DNA of 48,488 bases. Source: Clostridioides difficile (lineage in GTDB: Bacteria > Bacillota > Clostridia > Peptostreptococcales > Peptostreptococcaceae). The translations under genes and the position numbers were made by a program. Position 1 is the first letter of the stretch, and every line of letters begins with the position of its first letter. Where the stretch lies: the NCBI RefSeq assembly GCF_900243075.1, contig NZ_OEZH01000093.1, positions 10,969 to 59,456 on the forward strand, written 5' to 3'. The notes below the pieces were generated by a model. That model was not told the DNA's origin. It saw only the letters and a program-made list of their open reading frames with translations, and did not search any database. Positions 16,764-24,705 of this stretch are shown here, piece by piece.

Positions 16764-16788
16764 AAAGTATTATCAATTGATATACTTT
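16764..16788. promoter_or_regulatory. Palindromic operator upstream of the LVIVD operon
   Basis: Inverted repeat AAAGTATTATCAA/TTGATATACTTT with centre CAATTG, broken by one extra base in one arm, 20-44 bp before the first gene of the operon. Position and symmetry suit a repressor site or the activation site of the divergent LysR protein. The rest of 16745-17014 is AT-rich; a TATAAT box preceding lysR (about 16960) is the only other element visible. Confidence 0.5.
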
Positions 16789-17014
16789 CATTTTATGAGA
16801 CAAATTTACTTAAATCCAATATCGTTTTCATGGGAATATATAAGTTATTCTTATTAATAAATTTATAAAATCTGATAAAAATATATACTCAAAACATATA
16901 TTTTTATACAAATATTTTTCAATATTCTTTAAAAGTAAATTTTCTTATACTATAATAAGTTTTAATTATATAAATAAGGCTTATAAACAATTAAGTTTAA
17001 ATAGGGGTGATTAT

Positions 17015-17929
17015 TTGAATACTAAACAATTAGAATATTTTATATCTGTAGCAGAAACTCTAAGTTTTACCAAAACAGCAGAAAAATTCTATATTTCCCA
17101 AACTGCTGTTACACAGCAAATAAAAGCTTTAGAAGAACGAATAAATGTAACTCTATTTACAAGAAGTAAACGACATGTTGAACTAACACCAGCTGGGAAA
17201 GTTTTTTTATCTGAGGCTCGCACTATAATAAAAAATATTAATGATGCTATTGCAAAAACACAACAATTTGCGCATGGTTTTTTTGGAACTTTGAGTATTG
17301 GAATCTTAATAGGATATGAAAAAAACAAATTTCAACAATATTTAAAAGAATTTTCTAATACATACCCTAATATATCTATGGATATTTGTACTAATGAGAT
17401 AACCGAACTTTTAAACTTAGTAAAAAATAATTTTATGGACCTTGCCTTTGTTATTAATCCAGAAAATCAACCGTTAAAAGACTTTGAATATAAAACTGTA
17501 GAAAGATATTCTTTGGTAGCCCTTTTACCGTCTGGTCACCCACTTTATAATGAGGATTCTATCGATTTAATTGAACTACAGCATGATAAGTTTATTTTTG
17601 TAAAGGAAACAGGAGATGAGTATGGACAAAAATCCATGATACAAAATAGATATCGTGAAGCAGGGTTTGTGCCTAATGTGGTACAACGTTCAAATAATCT
17701 TAATACTATTGAGTCATTGGTAGCTTCTAACATGGGGATATCCATTTTACCTTCATTTTGTGTTACAGATACAATGCTAGAGCGTGATATTGCAATAGTC
17801 CCTATAAATGAAGTACAAAATAGAATTGAGGTTGTAGTTGTATGGAATAAAAACAATACAAATCCAGCATTGGAAAAATTTATTTCTATAATGTCAACTG
17901 CCATTACCCTAAAGGGTAGTAGCTTGTAA
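17015..17929 (+). CDS. LysR-family transcriptional regulator
   Basis: 304 aa. The N-terminal winged HTH reads TKQLEYFISVAETLSFTKTA and ISQTAVTQQIKALEE, standard for LysR proteins. The effector domain of about 90-300 has two Rossmann-like lobes, ending with SNMGISILPSF and the usual VVVWNKNN strand. It starts with TTG at 17015, preceded by AGGGGTG. Divergent from the five-gene LVIVD operon, so it most likely controls it with a small-molecule inducer. The IS element begins immediately after the stop codon and leaves the gene intact. Confidence 0.92.
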   Translation: MNTKQLEYFISVAETLSFTKTAEKFYISQTAVTQQIKALEERINVTLFTRSKRHVELTPAGKVFLSEARTIIKNINDAIAKTQQFAHGFFGTLSIGILIGYEKNKFQQYLKEFSNTYPNISMDICTNEITELLNLVKNNFMDLAFVINPENQPLKDFEYKTVERYSLVALLPSGHPLYNEDSIDLIELQHDKFIFVKETGDEYGQKSMIQNRYREAGFVPNVVQRSNNLNTIESLVASNMGISILPSFCVTDTMLERDIAIVPINEVQNRIEVVVVWNKNNTNPALEKFISIMSTAITLKGSSL

Positions 17930-17934
17930 AAAGC

Positions 17935-18130
17935 TAGTTGAATAGCCTAAGTTTACACTACGTTATGTAAGAATATATAGGTACTTTAGGATACTTCTCT
18001 AGTCCTAAACTCTACGGTATATCATTAAACATCACTGATGGCAGGTGAAGTGTGGTATATTTAAAACCTTTCATAACATTGGCGAAGAGAGCTTACCACC
18101 GTAAGGTGAGGTTAAATTATCTGAAAGGAT
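17935..18130 (+). ncRNA. HEARO RNA / omega RNA of IscB
   Basis: About 200 nt of conserved, structured sequence directly upstream of iscB, where HEARO RNAs (HNH endonuclease-associated RNA and ORF) lie. Visible pairings: TTACA/TGTAA (17953-17957 with 17966-17970), TTTAGGA/TCCTAAA (17985-17991 with 18003-18009), CACC-GTAA-GGTG with a GNRA tetraloop (18097-18108), and a closing stem CCTTTCA/TGAAAGG (18067-18073 with 18122-18128). The block GGCGAAGAGAGCTTACCACC is what I recall as the conserved HEARO core. In IscB systems the guide is read from DNA just left of the element, so the spacer here would come from the end of lysR. Confidence 0.8.
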
Positions 18131-18136
18131 TATACT

Positions 18137-19489
18137 ATGGTATATGTAATTAATTTTGAAGGAAAACCATTAATGCCTACTACTAATGCAAAGGCTAGAA
18201 AATTATTAAAACAAAAGAAAGCTACTGTTAAAAGAGTTAATCCATTTATTATACAATTATTATATAAGACAGATACTGAATATATTCAAACTATAACATT
18301 GGGGATAGATAGTGGATATTTAAATATAGGATTTTCAGCTATAACAGATAGTAAAGAATTAATAGTTGGAGAAGTAAAATTGCTTCAAGGTATGAAAGAT
18401 AGATTATTAGAAAAAAGTCAGTATAGAAGAATTAGGAGACAAAGGTTAAGATATAGAAAACCTAGATGGAACAATCGAAAAATAAAACAAGGATGGTTAG
18501 CACCAAGTTTACAACATAAATTGAATACCCATCTTAAATTTATAGATTATCTTAATTCTATATTGCCTATCAGAAATATAGTAATAGAGGTTGCCAACTT
18601 TGATATACAAAAAATTAAAAATCCTGACATATCTGGAGTAGAATATCAACAGGGAGAACAAATGAGCTTTTGGAATGTAAGGGAATATGTGCTTCACAGA
18701 GATGGACACAAATGTCAAAATCCTAATTGTAAGAATAAGAGTAAAGAACAGATATTAGAAATTCATCATATTAAGTACAAGAGTGAAGGTGGTTCTGATG
18801 CTCCTAGTAATTTAATAACTTTGTGTAATAAGTGTCATACATCTCCTAATCATAAAAAGGGTAAATTTCTGTATGATTGGTGTGAAAATGGTAAAAAGGT
18901 CAGAGGTTTTAGAGATGCTACATTTATGTCAATGATAAGATGGTACTTATTGGAACAGTTGAAAGAAAAATATACTAACATTAAAGCAACTTATGGTTAT
19001 TTGACTAAAAATCATAGAATTGAACATGGTATAGAAAAAAGTCATTTTAATGATGCTTTTGCTATAGCTAAAGGTGTTAATCAAGTTAGAAATTTAGAAA
19101 TATTTAAAGTTGAACAATCAAGATTAAATAATAGAAGTCTTGAAAAATTCTATGATGCTAAATATATAGATAATAGAACTGGTGAGAAGGTTTCCGCAAG
19201 TGAACTTAATTGTGGAAGAAGGACTAGAAACAAGAATTTAAATTCTGAAAATCTTAGAGTGTTCAGAGGTCAGAAAATATCTAAAGGTCAAAGAAGAATA
19301 AGGAAGCAAAAATCATTGTATCAGCCAAATGACTTGATTAAATATGATAGAAATGTTTATACAGTTAAAGGTAGTCAGAATGAGGGTAAATACATAGCTT
19401 TAAAAGAAATCAAAAAAGTACCAAATGTAAAACTAATTAAGCCATATATCTTTAAGAAGGGGTTAAATTGGAGTCATGGATTATATTAG
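18137..19489 (+). CDS. iscB: IscB RNA-guided endonuclease
   Basis: 450 aa, with the domain order of IscB, the Cas9 ancestor. PLMP domain (about 1-45, EGKPLMPTTNAKARKLLK), RuvC-I (TLGIDSGYLNIGF, Asp58), Arg-rich bridge helix (about 96-114), RuvC-II (IVIEVANFD, Glu151), an HNH domain with a Cys-pair zinc knuckle (CQNPNC ... CNKCH) and catalytic ILEIHHIKY (His210/His211), RuvC-III (SHFNDAFAIAKG, His303 and Asp306), and a C-terminal region of about 135 residues for TAM/RNA contacts. All catalytic residues are present, so it is probably an active nuclease cutting both strands with the upstream omega RNA. The ATG follows AAAGG by 8 nt, a site that lies in the last stem of the RNA. Its 3' end overlaps tnpA by 14 nt. 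Confidence 0.95.
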   Translation: MVYVINFEGKPLMPTTNAKARKLLKQKKATVKRVNPFIIQLLYKTDTEYIQTITLGIDSGYLNIGFSAITDSKELIVGEVKLLQGMKDRLLEKSQYRRIRRQRLRYRKPRWNNRKIKQGWLAPSLQHKLNTHLKFIDYLNSILPIRNIVIEVANFDIQKIKNPDISGVEYQQGEQMSFWNVREYVLHRDGHKCQNPNCKNKSKEQILEIHHIKYKSEGGSDAPSNLITLCNKCHTSPNHKKGKFLYDWCENGKKVRGFRDATFMSMIRWYLLEQLKEKYTNIKATYGYLTKNHRIEHGIEKSHFNDAFAIAKGVNQVRNLEIFKVEQSRLNNRSLEKFYDAKYIDNRTGEKVSASELNCGRRTRNKNLNSENLRVFRGQKISKGQRRIRKQKSLYQPNDLIKYDRNVYTVKGSQNEGKYIALKEIKKVPNVKLIKPYIFKKGLNWSHGLY

Positions 19490-19877
19490 TAGAAATCATT
19501 CTAAGTATTTGTTATTAGTACATCTGATATTTGTATGTAAATACAGAAAAAATTTGCTAATTAAATTTGGCGATGAAATTAAACATATTCTTAGTGATGT
19601 AGCAAAAGAAAAAGATTTGATCATGGTTGAAATGGAAGTTGATAAAAATCATGTGCATCTATTAGTTAAATACAGACCAACAGTTTCTATATTGGAGATA
19701 GTAAGATGGTTCAAGCAGATTTCAACTTATAGAATTTGGCGAATTAATAATAATCAATTATACCTTAACAAATATTTTTGGAAGGAAAAGACTTTTTGGT
19801 TAGATGGATATTTTGCTTGTAGTATAGGTGCTATTTCTAAGGAAACTATTGAAAGATATATACATAATCAGGGATAA
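19476..19877 (+). CDS. tnpA: TnpA, IS200/IS605-family Y1 transposase
   Basis: 133 aa, full length for the family. The HUH motif is His59-Val-His61 in DKNHVHLLVKYRP, and the catalytic tyrosine is Tyr128 in KETIERYIHNQ. The N-terminal LLLVHLIFVCKYRK is characteristic. The enzyme excises and inserts a single-stranded circle via terminal hairpins. It starts within the end of iscB (14-nt overlap), so translation is probably coupled; only a poor GGAG site precedes the ATG. All active-site residues are intact, so the element may still be mobile. Confidence 0.95.
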   Translation: MDYISRNHSKYLLLVHLIFVCKYRKNLLIKFGDEIKHILSDVAKEKDLIMVEMEVDKNHVHLLVKYRPTVSILEIVRWFKQISTYRIWRINNNQLYLNKYFWKEKTFWLDGYFACSIGAISKETIERYIHNQG

Positions 19878-19885
19878 GCTTACAT

Positions 19886-19908
19886 CCACTAACCTAAAGG
19901 TATAGTGG
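19886..19908 (+). repeat. Right-end subterminal hairpin of the IS element
   Basis: CCACTA-ACC/GGT-A-TAGTGG: an imperfect hairpin with one bulged A, 9 nt after the tnpA stop. Such bulged hairpins near the ends are the TnpA recognition structures of IS200/IS605 elements. Confidence 0.75.
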
Positions 19909-19951
19909 TTTTACGCCTTATCTTATAAAAATTGATTAATATTGATTATAA

Positions 19952-19989
19952 AAATAGCATTAGCCACTTTTATATGGTTAATGCTATTT
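19952..19989. terminator. Bidirectional terminator between the IS and the permease gene
   Basis: 15-bp stem with one wobble (19952-19966, 19975-19989) and an 8-nt loop. The minus-strand read-out ends in TATTTTTATAA. It separates converging transcripts of tnpA and the permease remnant. The remaining bases of 19990-20163 show no gene. Confidence 0.75.
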
Positions 19990-20163
19990 CTACTTACTTA
20001 TTATTTAGTTTTTAATTTGCTATTTAATAATAGTATAAAAAGAACTGCATTTAACAACTATAAGTCTTTTCCCAGAAATGTCATTAAATAAATCAAGTCT
20101 AGAAATATTTATATGTATTGTTTAAGTAAAAATTTATTTTAATACTTCTTATTACTATTTTTA

Positions 20164-21147
20164 TTATTCAAATAAACTAATGCTATTTATATCTAGTACT
20201 CTAGCTCCAAATGTACCTAATATTAATCCTATAGGTATTGAAATACTGTATAAACTCAATAGCTCTTGTAATATTAATTTGAATATTTTGAAATTATTAT
20301 ATCCTACAGCTCTTAAAATTCCATATTCACTAATTCTTTTATATATAGAAATATTAAATATTCCATATATAACTATTCCACATATAAAACTCATAATAAG
20401 CACTACTTGCATATCTTTTAAATTTATAGAAGCATTTGAAATCTCAAGATCTGCCATATCTCTATTTATAATGGTATTTTTATCTTTTATATTAAGATTT
20501 TTGCATATTTTATTTACCTCATTATATATGTCTGTTCCTTCTTTAAAGCTTGCATATGCTTGTATTTGTGAATAATTATCCAAATCTATAGGTATAAATA
20601 AATCTAATCTAGCAGCTGACTTTTCTAAAGCTCTATCACTTATTATTCCAACTAATTTAAATGTTTCTTCCTCTGTTTCACCTTTGTCATTGTAAACTTT
20701 TAATGTTATTTCTTGTCCTACTTCTGGTTTTATACCAAAATTTCTTAAAGCCCACTCTTCTGCTACCATTTCATTCTTCTTTTCTGGAAGCCTACCTTTT
20801 ACTACCTTAGAATTACTCGTTATATAACTATTGTTTGCTCCTACTATATCTATACTTTGACGTTCCTCACTTGAGGTTTGTTTATACACCGAAGTTAATC
20901 CAAAATTTTCTATTGTATTATTTTTTTCTAACATTTTTATTTGATTTTTATTTATTTCCTCAAAGTTAACACTATAGATTCCATTTTCATATTTCATATT
21001 TTGAAGTTCGAGATTATTATTAGTTGCATTTAAAATACTAACTCCTACGATAAGAGCTATTGAAAGTACTATACTTATTGAAATTGATATAGACCTTCCT
21101 TTATACGCTTTTATATATTTATTTGATAGGTTTAATTTTTTTTTCAT
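20164..21147 (-). pseudogene. Truncated FtsX/MacB-like ABC transporter permease
   Basis: 328 codons from the ATG at 21147, chosen because AAGGGGG lies 7 nt upstream; an upstream start at 21216 would run through a hairpin. It has an N-terminal membrane helix (about 20-42), an extracytoplasmic domain of about 210 residues, a second helix, the FtsX coupling segment KRISEYGILRAVGYNNFKIF, and part of a third helix, then it stops. The last helix and the second FtsX half found in longer family members are missing. There is no ATP-binding protein gene beside it. It therefore looks like a remnant, possibly cut by a deletion at its 3' end, although a small permease partner used by a distant ATPase cannot be excluded. 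Confidence 0.7.
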
Positions 21148-21167
21148 ATTTTTACCCCCTTGTAAAG

Positions 21168-21209
21168 ATATAAGCCATTTCATTTTAAAGAAATGGCTTA
21201 TATTTTTTA
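21168..21209 (+). terminator. Perfect hairpin in the permease leader, terminator-like on the plus strand
   Basis: Perfect 14-bp arms (21168-21181 and 21190-21203) with an 8-nt loop, then a T-run (21202-21208) on the plus strand. On the minus strand it lies about 7 nt before the AAGGGGG ribosome site of the permease and could hinder ribosome loading. Confidence 0.55.
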
Positions 21210-21396
21210 ATCTCATTAATATATAAGATTTTCTAATAAATTAATTTTATATTTTTAATTGCACAATCTATAGGCGATGAATTATGATAATTATTTGTTA
21301 TCAATTTATTTATAATTTTACATATTGGCTTAGTACAGAAATAGTATAAGTCATACCCTTCACATCTTTACTATGAACTCTACAATTTCATCTTTT

Positions 21397-21476
21397 AAAA
21401 AGGATGTTACCTTGTATAAAAAAGATTTGATAATTTTTATCATTTCTAAATCTTCTATGTTTACAAGATAACATCC
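21397..21476 (-). terminator. Long hairpin with T-run, minus-strand terminator
   Basis: 15-bp outer arms (21402-21416, 21462-21476), with inner arms around AAGATTT/AAATCTT. On the minus strand the stem is followed directly by TTTTT. It probably belonged to the remnant gene that ends at 21476, and now also closes the downstream end of the kdgK operon. Confidence 0.6.
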
Positions 21477-21580
21477 TATACTTTCTTTTTCAACAGTTTT
21501 ATCTCAACTGGGCATTTTAGTTCTCCAACTGGAATGCTTTTTCGAATATATTTATTATAATCTTGTCTATATATTTTACT
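21476..21580 (-). pseudogene. 3' remnant of an unidentified gene
   Basis: A stop-bounded frame of about 35 codons without a start. It ends in protein-like sequence (YNKYIRKSIPVGELKCPVEI, then Lys-rich) at a TAG that lies on the edge of the terminator hairpin. That arrangement is how a real gene end looks. The family is not recognised. The other parts of 21217-21768 contain nothing that I can assign. Confidence 0.3.
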
Positions 21581-21768
21581 CTATTTTCTTTAGATTATTT
21601 CAATTAACTGTTCTCTTTGTTATCATCAATATCTCTATCCATTTACATTAGTGTGGTGTAATTAATATTTCATCTTAGAAAATGATAACTTATAATCTAT
21701 TACTTTTACTAATAATAAACTTTTTAACAAGCCTTCATTTTTTAATAATCTTATTCTATATAAAAATA

Positions 21769-22761
21769 CTATCTCAATATATCTACTTTTTCATTATTCA
21801 TCAATCTAAATACATGACTTGTACTTACTAAAGAATTATCTCCATAAGTTGTATGGGCTAACACCGAACTAGCAACCCCAAACTCAACTATATCTTCATT
21901 ACTCATATTTTCCAAATATGAATATATAATTCCTGCCACATATCCATCTCCAGCACCAACCCTGTCATATATTTCTAACTTATATTCTTTACTTTCAAAA
22001 TAACCATCATTATTTGATATATATCCCCTTATAAATCTATTGTTCATATCATCAAACCTTCTCATAGTTCCAGCTACAATATCTATATCATACTCTTTTT
22101 TAATCAATTCTGAACTCGATTTTATATCTAAATTATCTACATTAAGAATTTTATTTATATCTCTATAACTAGCAAATAATCCGTGGCAATATGGTAGTAT
22201 TTTCTTATAATCATCTACTAAATCATCATAAGTCTTTTTTGGATTTAGCGATTGTCTAAAATTAAAATCAAAGAATACTTTTATCCCCTTTTCATAAGAT
22301 TTTTTAGATAATTCTAAAGCAATCTCTTTAACTGAATCTGTAAGTTGCATAGCAATACCACAAATATGGACTACATCAATTCCTTCTAGACATTTATCAA
22401 TATCATAGTCTTGTAGTTTACTCTCACAAAATGAACTATTTAACCTATTTAAATAAGTCACTTCTGAAGGCCTTTCTCCATATCCACTTTCAAGAAAGTA
22501 TACTCCTATATGATTTCCTCCATATGTAATAAAGTCATCTTTTACCCCAAGCTTTCTTATATTTGCACTTGATGCTTTACCTACATTATTACTGGGCAAC
22601 TTTGTCAACATATAGGTATTGTATCCAAAGTTTTTAAGCCCAGATAATATATTTAATCCCGTACCTGTAATTACATAATTTAGTTCATTAGTTTGTGTTA
22701 AGAACTTGTAGTCAGGTACTGAAAGTCTCATCATTATTTCACCAAAAGCTAATATATTCAT
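21769..22761 (-). CDS. kdgK: PfkB-family sugar kinase, probable 2-keto-3-deoxygluconate kinase
   Basis: 330 aa, the usual ribokinase/PfkB length. It starts MNILAFGEIMMRLSVPDYKF (substrate loop) and has the C-terminal anion hole with catalytic Asp in DRVGAGDGYVAG. Similarity to KDG kinases rests on GEIMMRLS and the gene's place as the last gene of the operon, 4 nt after dgaF. It would phosphorylate 2-keto-3-deoxygluconate to the 6-phosphate, feeding DgaF. Another sugar-acid kinase specificity is possible. Confidence 0.85.
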   Translation of the reverse strand: MNILAFGEIMMRLSVPDYKFLTQTNELNYVITGTGLNILSGLKNFGYNTYMLTKLPSNNVGKASSANIRKLGVKDDFITYGGNHIGVYFLESGYGERPSEVTYLNRLNSSFCESKLQDYDIDKCLEGIDVVHICGIAMQLTDSVKEIALELSKKSYEKGIKVFFDFNFRQSLNPKKTYDDLVDDYKKILPYCHGLFASYRDINKILNVDNLDIKSSSELIKKEYDIDIVAGTMRRFDDMNNRFIRGYISNNDGYFESKEYKLEIYDRVGAGDGYVAGIIYSYLENMSNEDIVEFGVASSVLAHTTYGDNSLVSTSHVFRLMNNEKVDILR

Positions 22762-22765
22762 AAAT

Positions 22766-23506
22766 CTATCCCAATAATTCTTTCATTATTTTATAAAGTA
22801 CTTCTATATCTTCCACTTTTGTATCACCTGTTTCTTTATCGATTATTGATGTATAAACATGAGGTATAACTTTTTCTACACCAGCATCAAGTGCAATTTG
22901 AACTATCTCTTTAAAGTTATCTAAGTCTATACCTCCTGTTGGCTCTAGATAAAAATTATGCTTTGCACAAGCTTTTGCAACTTCTATATATTCATCCTTT
23001 GTTTTAAGTCCTCCCATAGGGAAAAATTTAATTGAGCTTCCTCCCATATCTTTCATCATGGCTATTGCTGTTTCTATAGGAACTATACCATCTTTTTCTT
23101 TTGAACTTAATGGACCTGTAGATATTTTTACAAATCCTGGTTTACCAGTTGGAGAAACTAATCCATTTATTATACTATCATTTTGACCAAGCAATACTCT
23201 AGATGTAGCCACACCTGTAAACACTTGATTTATATGTTGTGGCTGAAGTTCTTTAGAAATCTGAGATACCATATTTGACTGATTTGGGTCTCCAGCTCCA
23301 AGTCCAACAGATACTGCATTATCTATTTCTTTTGAGTATTTTTTCATATCTTCAATAGCTGATTCTACAGTGCTATAATTCTTCGATAATACTCCTACTA
23401 GTACATGACCATCACAAGCATCATATACTTCTTTAGCATTTTTTATGCTTCCTGCAAGAACATTTAAACAAACTCTATTTTTATAATATTGTGGTATACA
23501 ATTCAT
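22766..23506 (-). CDS. dgaF: 2-dehydro-3-deoxy-6-phosphogluconate aldolase, DgaF family
   Basis: 246 aa, a TIM-barrel aldolase unrelated in sequence to the Eda protein at 3.7 kb. Recognised as the DgaF type by CLNVLAGSIKNAKEVYDA, HINQVFTGVATSR, SPTGKPGFVKISTGPLSS and the Lys of SSIKFFPMGGL. It splits KDG-6-phosphate to pyruvate and glyceraldehyde 3-phosphate. I placed the start at the ATG at 23506, 6 nt after GGAGGG. Together with DgaE upstream it forms the lower part of the D-glucosaminate pathway known from Salmonella. Cotranscribed with kdgK. Confidence 0.9.
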   Translation of the reverse strand: MNCIPQYYKNRVCLNVLAGSIKNAKEVYDACDGHVLVGVLSKNYSTVESAIEDMKKYSKEIDNAVSVGLGAGDPNQSNMVSQISKELQPQHINQVFTGVATSRVLLGQNDSIINGLVSPTGKPGFVKISTGPLSSKEKDGIVPIETAIAMMKDMGGSSIKFFPMGGLKTKDEYIEVAKACAKHNFYLEPTGGIDLDNFKEIVQIALDAGVEKVIPHVYTSIIDKETGDTKVEDIEVLYKIMKELLG

Positions 23507-23578
23507 ATTTATTCCCTCCATTGGTAAAATTCAATTTATTAAATCATTATAACGTCACTTATTCTATTCTCTATTTTT

Positions 23579-24688
23579 CTACTTCTCTATTATCTCTTTT
23601 ATTTTATTATAGATTATATCTAAATCACTTCCAGTTACACTCCTTATATCAATCTCAATCTTACTTTCATTAGCCTTATAGTCCCTAGTGTATATGGCTA
23701 TCTCTCCACCTCTAAGTTCATTTATAATTTGTTGTGTTGACTTATTTATTATATCTTCATTAAAGTCAATTTCTCCACGAAGTATTTCTCTACCTGCTGA
23801 ATCTCTAGTTATACTAGCACTCACTCCCTTTAGAGTATTTATCTTATCTATAAATGGATTTAGCTTGTCCGCCATTTCTTTTAAAGTTACCTTATCATTA
23901 TTTATATATCTCTCAATTGCGTATGTTAGACCTATGATATTTTCTTTTCCTATTTTCATAGCCCTTCCTATACCCTTTGATTGAAGCTTTACATTATCTA
24001 TGTATTTTTTCTTACCTATTACTAACCCCGAGCTAGGACCCTCTATAGCCTTAGCACCACTGTATATTACTAGGTCTGCTCCCAATTCATAATATACATT
24101 TAAATCTTCTTCTGCCGCTGCATCTACTATCAAAGGTAAATTATATTCTTGGGAAACTTGCACTGCATCTAACACACTTAGCATACTCTTTTGGACGCAA
24201 TGATGAGATTTAATATACATAATTGCTGCTGTATTTTCATTTATCTCTCTTATTATATGTTCCTTGTTACACATATTAGCATAACCAGCCTCAACAACTT
24301 CTCCTCCTCCAAGTCTTATCATTACTTCTACTGGAACTCCATAATCAACATTGTGCCCCTTTGGAATTATTATTTCCCTTTTAACTTGTTTTTTAGGATT
24401 ATTTACATTGTAAACTAGACTCATATCATCTTTTGCTATTACTGCTCCCACACTCTGTGCAATCCCAGCAGATGCACTAGAAACTATCAGTGCACTTTCA
24501 CACCCTAATAAATTTGCTATATATTCACCTGTTTTATTTACAAGTTCTTCTATTATAAAGAAATTTTTACACCCTTCACCTATTGCTTCAATAACTTCAT
24601 TATCTACTGTTGATACTCCTAGTATAGTCATCTTTCCTGAAGCATTTATAACTCGTCTTACAGAGTACTTTTCAAATATACTACTCAT
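23579..24688 (-). CDS. dgaE: DgaE-type PLP-dependent ammonia-lyase (D-glucosaminate-6-phosphate ammonia-lyase family)
   Basis: 369 aa, SelA-like fold type I PLP enzyme. The pyridoxal lysine is in VIYSGAKAIEGPSSG; VRRVINASGKMTILG at the start and LPLIVDAAAEEDL (Asp contacting PLP) also fit. The family removes ammonia from a 2-amino-2-deoxy sugar acid 6-phosphate to give the 2-keto-3-deoxy acid phosphate. It lies 17 nt after the amidohydrolase gene, an association seen in EF_0837/EF_0838-type clusters of other Firmicutes. The next gene, DgaF, uses the predicted product. Confidence 0.88.
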   Translation of the reverse strand: MSSIFEKYSVRRVINASGKMTILGVSTVDNEVIEAIGEGCKNFFIIEELVNKTGEYIANLLGCESALIVSSASAGIAQSVGAVIAKDDMSLVYNVNNPKKQVKREIIIPKGHNVDYGVPVEVMIRLGGGEVVEAGYANMCNKEHIIREINENTAAIMYIKSHHCVQKSMLSVLDAVQVSQEYNLPLIVDAAAEEDLNVYYELGADLVIYSGAKAIEGPSSGLVIGKKKYIDNVKLQSKGIGRAMKIGKENIIGLTYAIERYINNDKVTLKEMADKLNPFIDKINTLKGVSASITRDSAGREILRGEIDFNEDIINKSTQQIINELRGGEIAIYTRDYKANESKIEIDIRSVTGSDLDIIYNKIKEIIEK

Positions 24689-24705
24689 ACAATAGTTTCT
24701 CCCTT

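Larger units (their letters stand above)
17930..19925 (+). mobile_element. IS200/IS605-superfamily element of the IscB (ISC) group
   Basis: Contents in order: a structured non-coding left end (HEARO/omega RNA), iscB, tnpA, and a right-end hairpin. There are no inverted terminal repeats or target duplications, as expected for single-strand Y1 transposition. The right boundary should lie some 10-25 nt past the hairpin at 19886-19908 and the left boundary near 17930-17950; both are estimates. It separates lysR from a truncated permease gene in a convergent position, so no complete gene is interrupted. Confidence 0.85.

Noticed and set aside
17545-17904. 119-codon minus-strand frame
   Set aside because: Antisense shadow of lysR, which has a full-length, motif-supported product.
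17930-18136. CRISPR array or group I intron (IStron) at the IS left end
   Set aside because: No direct repeats with spacers, and no intron core is visible; the conserved block and position fit HEARO/omega RNA instead.
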